Notes under the pieces: model-generated
What the model saw: only the letters and a program-made list of their open reading frames with translations
What the model was told of the DNA's origin: nothing
The model's database searches: none
In this document: positions 45,186 to 53,992 of the stretch, piece by piece
How positions within the stretch are numbered: position 1 is the stretch's first letter
How the letters are laid out: the number at the start of each line of letters is the position of its first letter
Translations under genes and position numbers: made by a program
Assembly: GCA_012270975.1 (NCBI GenBank)
Contig: JAAXHH010000141.1
Coordinates: 407,089 to 471,088 of the forward strand
Reading direction: 5' to 3'
DNA: 64,000 bases
DNA from: Candidatus Latescibacterota bacterium
GTDB lineage: Bacteria > JAAXHH01

Positions 45186-46001
45186 ATGAATTACGAGGTT
45201 TCAGACTTCAGCGAAGAAGTAGTGGAAAGAAGCCATACCACCCCCGTGCTGGTCGATTTCTGGGCGGAATGGTGCGGACCCTGCAAGATGCTGGGGCCCG
45301 TGATCGAGTCGCTCGCCGAACGCCACAGTGACCGGTGGAAGCTCGTCAAGGTAAACACGGAAACCAACCGGGAAATCGCCGCGCAGTACGGCATTCAGGG
45401 GATTCCCAACGTCAAGCTCTTCGTGGACGGCGAAGTAAGGGACGAGTTCACGGGCGCGCTGCCGGAGCCCATGATCGAACAGTGGCTGAAGAAGGCCCTG
45501 CCGAGCCCCCACGCGCGACAATTGGAAGAAGCACTCCGGCTTCTGGAAGACGGAGACACCGAGGGTTCCCGCGTGTTGCTCGAGGAGGTCCTGGCGGCCG
45601 AACCGGACAGCGAGCAGGCGGCGGTCTGCCTGGCGCGCACGTACCTGAATGAAGATCCGGGGCGGAGCCTGGACCTGTTGAAACCGATCGAACCGGGCTC
45701 CGAATTCCACGATTCGGCGGTCGTGCTGCGAACCATCGCCGGCCTCTTCCTGCACCTGGACGCACCGGAAAGTCTCGAGGAAGACCCGGTCAAATCCAGC
45801 TATCTGGGCGCGATCGGGCATCTCAGGCAGCAGGAGTACGATCTCGCCCTGCAGCACTTCATCGAGGTGCTGGAGAAGAACCGGGCCTACGACGACGACG
45901 GTGCCCGGCGGAGTTGCGTGGCTATTTTCGGCATGCTCGGAGAGGGTCACCCGACGACGCGCCAATACCGCCGCGCCTTCAGCAACGCGCTGTACGCCTG
46001 A
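45186..46001 (+). CDS. cnoX: Thioredoxin-TPR protein (CnoX/YbbN-like)
   Basis: Protein of 271 residues. An N-terminal thioredoxin domain carries WCGPC (Cys30, Cys33) and the cis-Pro in IQGIPN. It is followed by a helical TPR-like region from about residue 110 to the end (repeat elements near 110-160 and 200-250). This matches CnoX/YbbN chaperedoxin length and order. CnoX protects client proteins with GroEL and forms mixed disulfides; E. coli YbbN lacks the active CxxC, while this one keeps it. The ribosome binding site GAGGAAAGG is good. Confidence 0.9.
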   Translation: MNYEVSDFSEEVVERSHTTPVLVDFWAEWCGPCKMLGPVIESLAERHSDRWKLVKVNTETNREIAAQYGIQGIPNVKLFVDGEVRDEFTGALPEPMIEQWLKKALPSPHARQLEEALRLLEDGDTEGSRVLLEEVLAAEPDSEQAAVCLARTYLNEDPGRSLDLLKPIEPGSEFHDSAVVLRTIAGLFLHLDAPESLEEDPVKSSYLGAIGHLRQQEYDLALQHFIEVLEKNRAYDDDGARRSCVAIFGMLGEGHPTTRQYRRAFSNALYA

Positions 46002-46051
46002 TCAAACGTTGGTCGGCGGGCCGCGGACGAGCGCTCCGGTCGAACGCCTGG

Positions 46052-48733
46052 TCACACGTCCAGGGGATTGGCCTTTTCGGGGTCGATTTCCAGCTTGCGC
46101 ATGGCCCGTTCCGGGACGTCCGGGGAGAGGTCCCCTTTCCGGGCGAGGGCATTGAGGGTGCCGAGGGCAATGAAGCGGGCGTCCATTTCGAAGAAGTTAC
46201 GCAGCGCCGGCCGGCTGTCGCTCCGCCCGAAACCGTCCGTCCCCAGCGAGACCACGGGGCCCGGCACCCAGCGCGCGATGGAATCCGGCAGCGTCCTGAC
46301 GTAGTCGGAGGCCATGACGTACACCCCTTCGGTTTCTGCAAGGCATTGTGAAATGTACGGCACGCGGGGCGGTTCCGACGGGTGCAGCAGGTTCCAGCGC
46401 TCGGCCTCCATGGCGTCGCGACGCAGCTGCTTGTAACTCGTTACGCTCCAGACGTCCGCTTCCACTCCGAAGTCTTCGGCCAGCATCTCCTGGGCTTTCA
46501 GCGATTCGTTGATGATGGAGCCGCTTCCGAACAGGTGGGCCTTCGCCGTGCCTCCGTTCAGCGAACTGAGCCGGTACATGCCCTTCAGTATGCCTTCTTC
46601 CACCCCTTCCGGCATGGACGGCATGGCGTAGTTTTCGTTCTGCACGGTGATGTAGTAGAACAGGTCTTCCTGGTCGACGTACATGCGCCGGATGCCGTCC
46701 TTGATGATGGCCGCCAGTTCGTAGGCATAGGCCGGATCGTAGGTCAGCAGGTTGGGTACCGGGTCGGCCAGCAGGTGGCTCTGGCCGTCCTGGTGCTGAA
46801 GCCCCTCGCCGTTCAGCGTCGTCCGGCCCGCCGTACCGCCCAGCAGGAACCCCCGCGTGCGCATTTCCGCGGCGGCCCAGATCAGGTCGCCGACGCGCTG
46901 CAGGCCGAACATGGAATAGAAGATGAAGAAGGGGATCGTATTGACGCCATGGGTCGAATAGGCCGTCCCGGCGGCCACGAAGGAGGACAGGGAGCCGGCT
47001 TCCGTGATGCCTTCCTCGAGGATTTGGCCGTCCTGCGCCTCCTTGTAATAGAGCAGCGTATCGATGTCCACCGGTTCGTAGAGCTGGCCGGCGTGGGAGT
47101 AGATGCCGCACTGACGGAACAGGGCCTCCATGCCGAAGGTCCTGGCCTCGTCGGGCACGATGGGGACGATCAGCTTGCCGATCTCGGGTTCGCGCAGCAG
47201 GCGCGACAGCATCCGGGTGAACACCATGGTCGTCGAGACTTCGCGACCGTCCGTCCCCGCCTTGAATTCGTCGAACACCTCGTCCTTCGGGGCCGCGGGA
47301 AGGCCGGGATTCACGACGTTACGCCTGGGGATGTAGCCGCCGAGACTCTCCCGGCGTTCCCGGATGTACTCCATCTCGGCGCTGTCCGCCGCCGGCCTGA
47401 AATAAGGCGCTTCGCGGACCTCGTCATCGGAAAGGGGGATGCCAAGCTCGGTGCGCAGGTGGCGCAGTCCGTCCTCGTCGATCATCTTCTGCTGGTGGGC
47501 GGTGTTCTTTCCTTCGCCCCATTCGCCCAGGCCGTACCCCTTGATCGTCTTGGCCAGGATGACGGTCGGCGCGCCCGGGTGTTCCACCGCCGCCTTGTAC
47601 GCCGCGTAGATCTTCTCCTGGTCGTGGCCGCCGCGGATAATGGTCCGTACGTGCTCGTCGGTGAGCAGCCTGGACATCTCCATAAGCCTGGGATGCACGC
47701 CGAAAAAATGGTCCCGCTGGTACTTCCCGTCCGAAACGGTGTACTTCTGGTACTGGCCGTCGACGATCTCGCCCATGCGCTTGACGAGCAGCCCTTCGTC
47801 GTCCTGGGCCAGCAGGGGATCCCATCCGCTCCCCCAGATCACCTTGATGACGTTCCATCCGGCCCCGTGGAAGGCGGCTTCCAGTTCCTGTATGATCTTG
47901 CCGTTGCCCCGTACCGGGCCGTCCAGCCGCTGCAGGTTGCAGTTGACCACGAAGACCAGGTTGTCCAGCTTCTCGCGCGCTGCCAGCGTAATCGCGCCAA
48001 GCGCCTCGGGCTCATCGGTTTCCCCGTCGCCGAGAAAAGCCCAGACCTTGCATCCGTTGCCCTGCTTGAGACCCCGGTCTTCCAGGTACCGGTTAAACCG
48101 CGCCTGGTAGATGGACATGATGGCGCTCAGCCCCATGGAAGCCGTGGGGAAGACCCAGAAGTCGGGCATGAGCCAGGGATGGGGATAGGAAGAAAGGCCG
48201 CCGCCCGGCCGCAGTTCCCGCCGGAAGTTGTCCAGGTGCTGTTCGTTGAACCGCCCCTCGATATAGGCCCGGGCGTAGATGCCCGGCGAGGAGTGCGGCT
48301 GGAAGAAGATCTGGTCGCCGTCGTAGCCATCTCCCGGACCGCGGAAGAAATGGTTGAAGCCCACCTCGTAGAGATTACAGACCGAGGCGTAGGTGGCGAT
48401 GTGCCCGCCGAGGGACTTGTCCGCCGTGTTGGCGCGTACCACCATGGCCATGGCGTTCCACCGGATAATGTTGCGTATCCGGTGTTCGAGTTCGTCGCTG
48501 CCGGGATAGGGCGGCTGCTGATCGGGCGGGATGGTGTTGATGTAAGGCGTGTTTTCGGCGAAGGGTAGCCGGACGCCCTTGCCGCGGGCGTGGGCCTGGA
48601 GCTGGGCGATCAACTGGCGCACCCTGCCCGGACCGGAGTTCTGGAGGACGTAATCCAGCGACTCGAGCCATTCCAATGACTCTACGCGGTCCAGGTCAAT
48701 TTCATACTCCGAACGTGAGGAATCCTGGGTCAT
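46052..48733 (-). CDS. aceE: Pyruvate dehydrogenase E1 component (homodimeric)
   Basis: ThDP-dependent E1 of 893 residues, the AceE-type homodimeric enzyme (about 890). The ThDP motif begins GDGETDEPEALGA and ends NLVFVVNCN. Downstream are the catalytic-loop landmarks HGGHDQEKIYAAY-like sequence, KTIKGYGLG, and the transketolase-like domain with GTAYSTHGVNTIPF. It decarboxylates pyruvate and transfers acetyl to lipoyl-E2. Neither aceF nor lpd is adjacent. It has a clear promoter and a leader of about 108 nt. Confidence 0.95.
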   Translation of the reverse strand: MTQDSSRSEYEIDLDRVESLEWLESLDYVLQNSGPGRVRQLIAQLQAHARGKGVRLPFAENTPYINTIPPDQQPPYPGSDELEHRIRNIIRWNAMAMVVRANTADKSLGGHIATYASVCNLYEVGFNHFFRGPGDGYDGDQIFFQPHSSPGIYARAYIEGRFNEQHLDNFRRELRPGGGLSSYPHPWLMPDFWVFPTASMGLSAIMSIYQARFNRYLEDRGLKQGNGCKVWAFLGDGETDEPEALGAITLAAREKLDNLVFVVNCNLQRLDGPVRGNGKIIQELEAAFHGAGWNVIKVIWGSGWDPLLAQDDEGLLVKRMGEIVDGQYQKYTVSDGKYQRDHFFGVHPRLMEMSRLLTDEHVRTIIRGGHDQEKIYAAYKAAVEHPGAPTVILAKTIKGYGLGEWGEGKNTAHQQKMIDEDGLRHLRTELGIPLSDDEVREAPYFRPAADSAEMEYIRERRESLGGYIPRRNVVNPGLPAAPKDEVFDEFKAGTDGREVSTTMVFTRMLSRLLREPEIGKLIVPIVPDEARTFGMEALFRQCGIYSHAGQLYEPVDIDTLLYYKEAQDGQILEEGITEAGSLSSFVAAGTAYSTHGVNTIPFFIFYSMFGLQRVGDLIWAAAEMRTRGFLLGGTAGRTTLNGEGLQHQDGQSHLLADPVPNLLTYDPAYAYELAAIIKDGIRRMYVDQEDLFYYITVQNENYAMPSMPEGVEEGILKGMYRLSSLNGGTAKAHLFGSGSIINESLKAQEMLAEDFGVEADVWSVTSYKQLRRDAMEAERWNLLHPSEPPRVPYISQCLAETEGVYVMASDYVRTLPDSIARWVPGPVVSLGTDGFGRSDSRPALRNFFEMDARFIALGTLNALARKGDLSPDVPERAMRKLEIDPEKANPLDV

Positions 48734-49041
48734 AGCAAGTCCGCAGGCCGATGTGAAAGCTGGGGCTGTGCGCGGTTATCTGCCGGGTCTGCGCCCCGTG
48801 ATTTTCCGGTGCTGCGCTCCGTCATTTGCCGTTTGAAACGTACATTCAATGTAGCGTTCCCACCCTGCGATCGCAACAAAAATCACGGTCGCGGCCCATC
48901 AGACGAACGGGCAGTTTTGTATTGCTTCGGCCCGTAAGACGAGTCATTTTGGAACATTATCGCAATAGGCCGGAAAGTGCAAGCGACGCGCAAACCAGAC
49001 CCTGAACCGACCACTACTCGTACGCAAAAGCAGCCCACCCC
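48734..49041. other. Divergent intergenic region between aceE and an orphan gene, about 308 nt
   Basis: It holds the aceE promoter and leader on the minus strand. On the plus side there is a GGGC-rich inverted repeat (ACGGGC at 48907-48912 with GCCCGT about 24 nt later), but no convincing plus promoter for the gene at 49042. I see no small gene or structured RNA of a known class. Confidence 0.5.
48848..48876 (-). promoter_or_regulatory. Promoter of aceE
   Basis: On the minus strand TTGCGA (48876-48871), 17 nt, then TACATT (48853-48848). The spacing and -10 hexamer are identical to the ndk promoter. Confidence 0.55.
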
Positions 49042-49935
49042 ATGATCGCATTTCATCGCTCCTCCTTCCACTGGAGATCCTGGCCCTGGAAACCCGACCC
49101 GGTCTACAAGTACACCGGTGGATTCGTCGGGATACCGGGACAGGCCTACCAGGTGCGGTTCCACCTCGAGGCTGCCTGCACCGTGGAAGACCTGGACACC
49201 GGACACAAGACAGACTTGTTCCTCGGTGCGCCTTGCCGCTCGGAGTATACGATCGCCCGTCGAAACCTCTTCCAAGTACCCAGCGATGAATGGCGTATGG
49301 CCTTCAGCCGGAACCTGAACGTCCCGATTTCGCGCAGGCCGAGCACCGAATCTGCCGAGATCGAGGGCACTCCGCTGGAGAAGCAGTTCCAGGCCCATGA
49401 AATCTACATCAGGCAGTACGATACCGAAGAAACCCTGACCACTGCCGGGGCTGTCGTGGACGCGACAATTAACCGGGATCTCATGAATGGCAGGATCGTT
49501 TACCGCGAACCGGATCCGTCGGGCCAAGCTGACCAAGCTGACCAAGCTGACCGCAACATGCAGGTAACCCTTGAGTTTCCCGTGGATTTGATCAATATTA
49601 ACGAGGAAGACGCCGAATTCCAGATCTGCACGGGTCCCGTGATCCTGCCGGACCTGGCCACCTGGGACGGAAACGAGGTACATCGCGTGTTCCTGGCGGA
49701 CGCGGCGATCTCCGGTTTCGATCACGCGGAATTCATTCTCCGCAGGGAGATCGAGGCGGCCGAACGGGAGAAGCACTGGTACGAAGCGCCCCGGGGACGC
49801 GACCGCCTGGAACTGAACCACCCGGAGAATCCCCCGCCGGATTATCCGCCGCGCAGGCCGAGGCCCCTGGTCTACAGCGAAACCTGGGAAAAGGATTCCG
49901 AGAACGTCGTACTGAGGACAAAGAACGAAAACTGA
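49042..49935 (+). CDS. Uncharacterised protein, probably phytanoyl-dioxygenase neighbour
   Basis: Protein of 297 residues that I do not recognise. The N-terminal 30 residues are aromatic and Trp-rich (HWRSWPWKPDP) without a signal peptide. The middle is beta-rich and includes a three-fold QAD repeat encoded by a perfect 9-nt tandem at 49524-49550. The C-terminus is proline-rich and acidic/basic. The gene is on the plus strand with high-GC codon use and no alternative frame that looks better. The PhyH gene starts 40 nt downstream with a strong ribosome binding site, so the two are probably one operon. A substrate-binding or carbohydrate-related role would be a guess. Confidence 0.6.
   Translation: MIAFHRSSFHWRSWPWKPDPVYKYTGGFVGIPGQAYQVRFHLEAACTVEDLDTGHKTDLFLGAPCRSEYTIARRNLFQVPSDEWRMAFSRNLNVPISRRPSTESAEIEGTPLEKQFQAHEIYIRQYDTEETLTTAGAVVDATINRDLMNGRIVYREPDPSGQADQADQADRNMQVTLEFPVDLININEEDAEFQICTGPVILPDLATWDGNEVHRVFLADAAISGFDHAEFILRREIEAAEREKHWYEAPRGRDRLELNHPENPPPDYPPRRPRPLVYSETWEKDSENVVLRTKNEN
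49524..49550 (+). repeat. Three perfect tandem copies of a 9-nt unit inside a gene
   Basis: CCAAGCTGA is repeated three times head to tail and encodes QAD x3. It looks like recent slippage expansion and may vary in copy number without disturbing the reading frame. Confidence 0.85.
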
Positions 49936-49975
49936 GGTCGGCGATCAGTCCAACGGCCGACAGGAGGTAAAACCC

Positions 49976-50830
49976 ATGGCGCAGACGACCCTGCAGGATA
50001 CCCGATTCAAGCAGATGCCGACCCCGGAAGACCTGATCCGCATGTCCCGCGACCTCCGGTACCACCCGGTCCGCAACGAGAACCCGGCCGTGCTCACGAG
50101 CGCGCAGATCGAGATCTTCAACGAACAGGGCTACCTGAAGCCCTTCAGGATATACTCGGACGAAGAGATAGGCGCCATACGGGATGAGTTTGACGGCATG
50201 ATCGAGCAGGTCATGGCACGGGGAGACCACAACTACTCCATCATATCGGCCCACCTGAAATCGGGCATGGTGCACGATATCATCAACGAGCCGCGCATCG
50301 TCGCCTACATCAGCGACCTGCTCGGCGAGGACGTCGTGGGATGGGGCGCCCATTTCTTCTGCAAGCTTCCAGGAGACGGCAAGGTCGTCAACTGGCATCA
50401 GGACGCCAGCTTCTGGCCCCTCTCGCCGTCAAAGACGGTCACCGCCTGGCTGGCCATCGATGACGCGGACACGGGCAACGCATGCATGCGATTCATGGCC
50501 GGATCGCACCACCACGGCCACCTGACCTACCACCTGAGCGAAGAAGTCGAGAACAACGTGCTCAACCAGACGGTGAAAGAAGTCGAGATGTACGGCACCG
50601 AGGTCGACATCGAACTCAAGGCGGGAGAGATCTCGCTGCACAGCGACCTGCTGCTGCACGGTTCGGGGCTCAACACGTCGGATCGCCGCCGCTGCGGCCT
50701 GACGCTTCGGTACTGCGCCGCCTCCGTACGCGCAGAACTCAACTGGAACAAGGAAGGCGTAATCGTCAAGGGTTCCGATCCCACCGGCCACTGGGCGGAT
50801 CTGCCGAGGCCCGTGGTGGATAATGTGTAG
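49976..50830 (+). CDS. Phytanoyl-CoA dioxygenase (PhyH) family protein
   Basis: Fe(II)/2-oxoglutarate dioxygenase of 284 residues. The iron triad is visible as His141 and Asp143 (WHQDASFW) and His228 (LLHGSG), and the 2-oxoglutarate Arg follows in RRRCGLTLRY. Bacterial members hydroxylate many small substrates rather than phytanoyl-CoA, so the name denotes the family only. A strong AGGAGG ribosome binding site precedes the ATG. The convergent SorA-like gene ends 14 nt beyond its stop. Confidence 0.9.
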   Translation: MAQTTLQDTRFKQMPTPEDLIRMSRDLRYHPVRNENPAVLTSAQIEIFNEQGYLKPFRIYSDEEIGAIRDEFDGMIEQVMARGDHNYSIISAHLKSGMVHDIINEPRIVAYISDLLGEDVVGWGAHFFCKLPGDGKVVNWHQDASFWPLSPSKTVTAWLAIDDADTGNACMRFMAGSHHHGHLTYHLSEEVENNVLNQTVKEVEMYGTEVDIELKAGEISLHSDLLLHGSGLNTSDRRRCGLTLRYCAASVRAELNWNKEGVIVKGSDPTGHWADLPRPVVDNV

Positions 50831-50844
50831 GACTGCCTGGCGAG

Positions 50845-52140
50845 CTACTCCACGTAGACCGCAATACGGTGCAAGGCGTTGTTCAGGTAGCCGCCGGGAT
50901 TCCACGCAATGGCGTGGGGCTGGCTTACGCCGTGCGAATCCGTCGCCCGGGCCCAAACCTCGTAATACCCAGCCTGGGGGAAATCAACCTCGGCCCGCCA
51001 GTTCTGCCAGGCGTATGCGTTCACTGGTTGATTCAGCGTCGCAGGCTTCCAGGTCGCCCCGAAGTCGATCGACAGGTCCACCGCGGAGACCCGTCCTTCA
51101 CCCGTCCATGCATGACCGCGCACCTCAACCGAGCCTACCGTTGTCCTGCGTCCCGTCGCCGGATGGGTAATCAGGGACTTCACCGGCATGCTTTCGATGA
51201 TGCGAAAGTCCGTTTCTTCCACGGTCTCGCCGGGCGCAATCCCCCGGTCCGGCAACCGGTAAGAGGTTCCAGTCATCTTGGGGCCGTCGTGCACCTGGTC
51301 CCGGATCTCTATGCGGATCAGCCACTTCTGGGAACACGAACCGGGCCATCCCGGAACGATCAGCCGCAGCGGGCCGCCGTTCATCGGGTGAATCGGCCGG
51401 CCGTTCTGGGCGAAGGCGATGAGACTGTGCGGGTCCATCGCCTTGTCGATCGGCACCCCGCGGGAGATGGGAAGCCCGGCCGACTCACCGGACAGGTGGG
51501 TATCGGCGCCGTAGTGGGCGGTGTAGACGGCTTCGGGCCGGATTCCAGCGGCCGCCAAGACGTCAGACAACCGAACCCCCGTCCATTCCGAGCAGGCCAC
51601 CGCGCCGTAGGTCCACTGTTCGCCCTTCGTTTTCGGATCGAAGAAAGCCCGTCCATTGCCCGCGCATTCCAGGGCCAGCGCGCGGGTTACGACTTCGAAA
51701 CGCGCTCCAAGATTTTTGAGGCCGAGCGTCAACGGGTTGTCGACCAGGCCATCGATCGCCAGTTTCCAGCGCGATGCGTCCAGGTCCCCGGGCATTAGCC
51801 CGTTGTTGCGGACGAAGTGTCTTTCGGTGGGCGTAATGGCGTCATCGAGGAGGTGCGGCGGGGTCTCGGCGCACATGGGCCGGTCATTAAGGACCGTGAG
51901 ACCGTCTTTGCCGGGAATGACGCCTTCGGCGGCGAGCACTACGGGAATGAAGTGGGCGGGGACGTTTCGGTGGAAAGGAATTGACGCCCCGACCAGCGCG
52001 CCCATAGCCGCCAGGCCCGCGTTCTTCAGGAACCCCCGCCGGTCGGGATAAGCGCGACGGCCGAACAGCAGCCGGTCGGCTTCGTCGGGATCTTGCCGGT
52101 AGAGTTCGTAAAGGCGCTTTTCAGCCGCATCGGCGTCCAT
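50845..52140 (-). CDS. Sulfite oxidase-type molybdopterin oxidoreductase (SorA/SoxC-like)
   Basis: Moco enzyme of 431 residues. The start is ATG 52140, supported by GGGAG 9 nt upstream; a longer frame from TTG 52167 is unsupported. A Tat signal is present with RR at 34-35 (DRRGFLKN) and a hydrophobic stretch after it, giving periplasmic export. The Mo-ligating Cys is Cys159 in ALECAGNGR. The C-terminal Mo-co dimerisation domain is present (GHAWTGEGRVSAVDLS). It likely oxidises sulfite or a related oxyanion, with electrons passing to a cytochrome or Rieske protein. It starts 33 nt after the first Rieske gene. Confidence 0.85.
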   Translation of the reverse strand: MDADAAEKRLYELYRQDPDEADRLLFGRRAYPDRRGFLKNAGLAAMGALVGASIPFHRNVPAHFIPVVLAAEGVIPGKDGLTVLNDRPMCAETPPHLLDDAITPTERHFVRNNGLMPGDLDASRWKLAIDGLVDNPLTLGLKNLGARFEVVTRALALECAGNGRAFFDPKTKGEQWTYGAVACSEWTGVRLSDVLAAAGIRPEAVYTAHYGADTHLSGESAGLPISRGVPIDKAMDPHSLIAFAQNGRPIHPMNGGPLRLIVPGWPGSCSQKWLIRIEIRDQVHDGPKMTGTSYRLPDRGIAPGETVEETDFRIIESMPVKSLITHPATGRRTTVGSVEVRGHAWTGEGRVSAVDLSIDFGATWKPATLNQPVNAYAWQNWRAEVDFPQAGYYEVWARATDSHGVSQPHAIAWNPGGYLNNALHRIAVYVE

Positions 52141-52173
52141 GCCCCGCGCTCCCTCACACTGATTCAAACCGCA

Positions 52174-53946
52174 TTACGACTCGTACAGATCCACCGCGGT
52201 CTGCCCCTTGGCGAATCGGAGGGCGGTCGCCGCGGCGGACTGGCTGCCCGTCGCGCGCCGAACATCAGTAGCCCAGCGCGCGAGGCCGACCAGCAACTGG
52301 CCGCGCGAGGGATGATCCTCGCAAAGCGTCCACTCGTCGAATATCGTGCGCAGGGTGGAAAGGATGTTCCGGCCGTTGTCGTCCTTGAGGATCACCAGGC
52401 CGAGTTCCCGTAGCAGCGTATCGCCCGAGTATCCCGACCGGAGGTAGTCCCGGGTCTGACGTCCGATCTCCCTGATCTGGATCTGCTCTATGGAAGAAAG
52501 GACGCCTTCGATCGCTTCGGCTTCGTCCGCGCTTCCCGGCTGCAGACTTCCGCGGGATTCGGACAACGGCCGGTGGGTGATGTTCAGCCACCGGTCCCCG
52601 TAGAACTGCCAGGCGACGTGGTACAGTCCCTGGGCGGCGACCCGGTGGCCGCCGTACCGGAGGGCCTTGCGCACCGAAGAGGCCATCATCATCTCCCGGA
52701 CCAGTCCACCCCATCCCGGGTTCATGTTCACGGGCGTGCGCGCCATGCGGTCCGCCGCGAGCACCACCATGGTCGTCACGATCCGATCAATCGATACACC
52801 GTCTTTCAACGCCTGGGTCACCACGCCGAATGTCGGACCGATTTCGCCGCTGACCAGGCCTTCCGCGAAGGCATCTTCATCGAAATGTGCGGCGGTTTCA
52901 CTAGAGGCGGAACCGTCAGACGGCCCGTCCCCCAGGGAGTCCAATGTCTCCGTGTCGGCGATGAACCGGTCGATGGCGGACTGCCGGATCTCGTCGGGCA
53001 GTCCCCGCTCCTGGCCCAGGATCTTGGCCGACAGGTTGCAGACCAGTTCCTCCGCCTCGTCCCACCCGAATTCCTCGAGCACCTCCGCGATGTAGCCGAT
53101 GTTGAGCAGATTGTTCGAATTGCCGAGGAAATGGGGCGCCATGGCGCATTCGAAGAGCAGCGGAAGGATCTCGTGGTCATGGCCGCCCATCCGCCGGGCG
53201 GTGATCAGGCATTTCTCGATGCCTTCCCATTTCTTGTCTTTCGAAAACACCCGGATCCAACCTTCGAGTTTCTCCCAGGTAACCGGGTCGGGCAGCCGCT
53301 GGATGCTCGGCCGGTCCCCCGCACGGCCCGACAGTCCGTGGGCCGCGAAGGTCAGCGGGATGATACGGTCATCGCTCTCGTATTGACGGGCCACCTTGAT
53401 CCCGTTGACAAAATCCGAAACCTCGCCTCCGCCGTCGTTGGCCCCCCGTTCCGTGGCGATGTGCCGGCCGCCGTGCCGGATGATGAGATTCAACGTATCT
53501 TCTTCGGATACGCCCCGGGCCAGCATGATGGCCACGGCCTTGGATATGGTCCACTGGTCGGTGGAAAAGAGGCCTTCCTTCAAGAGCAGGAGATGGGCGT
53601 CGGACCGTTTCGACCCGCCTTCGCTCACGCTCACGAATACGTCGCCGTTACGCACTTCTACGGGAAAGGTCTCCAGGTCGTCACACCCGCCGGTAAAACA
53701 GCCGCCGCCCCCGAGATCGTAACTCCATCCGTGCCAGTCGCAGGTCAGCACGCCGTTGCGGACGCGCCCCCGGGTCAGCGGATAGCCCATGTGGGGACAC
53801 TGATTGTCCGTGGCGTAGATCGTCCCGTTGTGCCTGAAGAGGGCAATGCTGCGACCCTCCACCTTCACGGCCTTGGGCTTGCCGTCCTCCACTTCGGCCG
53901 TTGCCGCGACCCGTACGAATCCATTCTGTTCCTTTGACATATCCAT
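52174..53946 (-). CDS. Rieske 2Fe-2S protein with large unrecognised C-terminal domain (copy 1)
   Basis: Protein of 590 residues. The N-terminal 110 residues form a Rieske domain with Cys50, His52 (CPHMG) and Cys69, His72 (CDWHG), of the bacterial dioxygenase-ferredoxin type, without a signal or membrane anchor. The remaining 480 residues are mostly helical and unrecognised; both copies share segments such as MARTPVN and a GGHRVAAQGL-like region. A second ATG (53940) has a better-placed AGAGG site, so the true start may be two codons later. Located directly upstream of the Moco enzyme, it could pass electrons to or from it. Confidence 0.8.
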   Translation of the reverse strand: MDMSKEQNGFVRVAATAEVEDGKPKAVKVEGRSIALFRHNGTIYATDNQCPHMGYPLTRGRVRNGVLTCDWHGWSYDLGGGGCFTGGCDDLETFPVEVRNGDVFVSVSEGGSKRSDAHLLLLKEGLFSTDQWTISKAVAIMLARGVSEEDTLNLIIRHGGRHIATERGANDGGGEVSDFVNGIKVARQYESDDRIIPLTFAAHGLSGRAGDRPSIQRLPDPVTWEKLEGWIRVFSKDKKWEGIEKCLITARRMGGHDHEILPLLFECAMAPHFLGNSNNLLNIGYIAEVLEEFGWDEAEELVCNLSAKILGQERGLPDEIRQSAIDRFIADTETLDSLGDGPSDGSASSETAAHFDEDAFAEGLVSGEIGPTFGVVTQALKDGVSIDRIVTTMVVLAADRMARTPVNMNPGWGGLVREMMMASSVRKALRYGGHRVAAQGLYHVAWQFYGDRWLNITHRPLSESRGSLQPGSADEAEAIEGVLSSIEQIQIREIGRQTRDYLRSGYSGDTLLRELGLVILKDDNGRNILSTLRTIFDEWTLCEDHPSRGQLLVGLARWATDVRRATGSQSAAATALRFAKGQTAVDLYES

Positions 53947-53992
53947 TACCTCTGCGTTGATCGATACTCGCCGAAGAACCTTACGTTGAATG

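Noticed and set aside
46382-48568. 728-codon plus-strand frame opposite aceE
   Set aside because: Antisense shadow; aceE is unambiguous on the other strand.
48883-49821. 312-codon minus-strand frame over the orphan gene
   Set aside because: It mirrors the plus-strand gene at 49042, which has the better context and an operon partner; the minus frame has a low-complexity, shadow-like composition.
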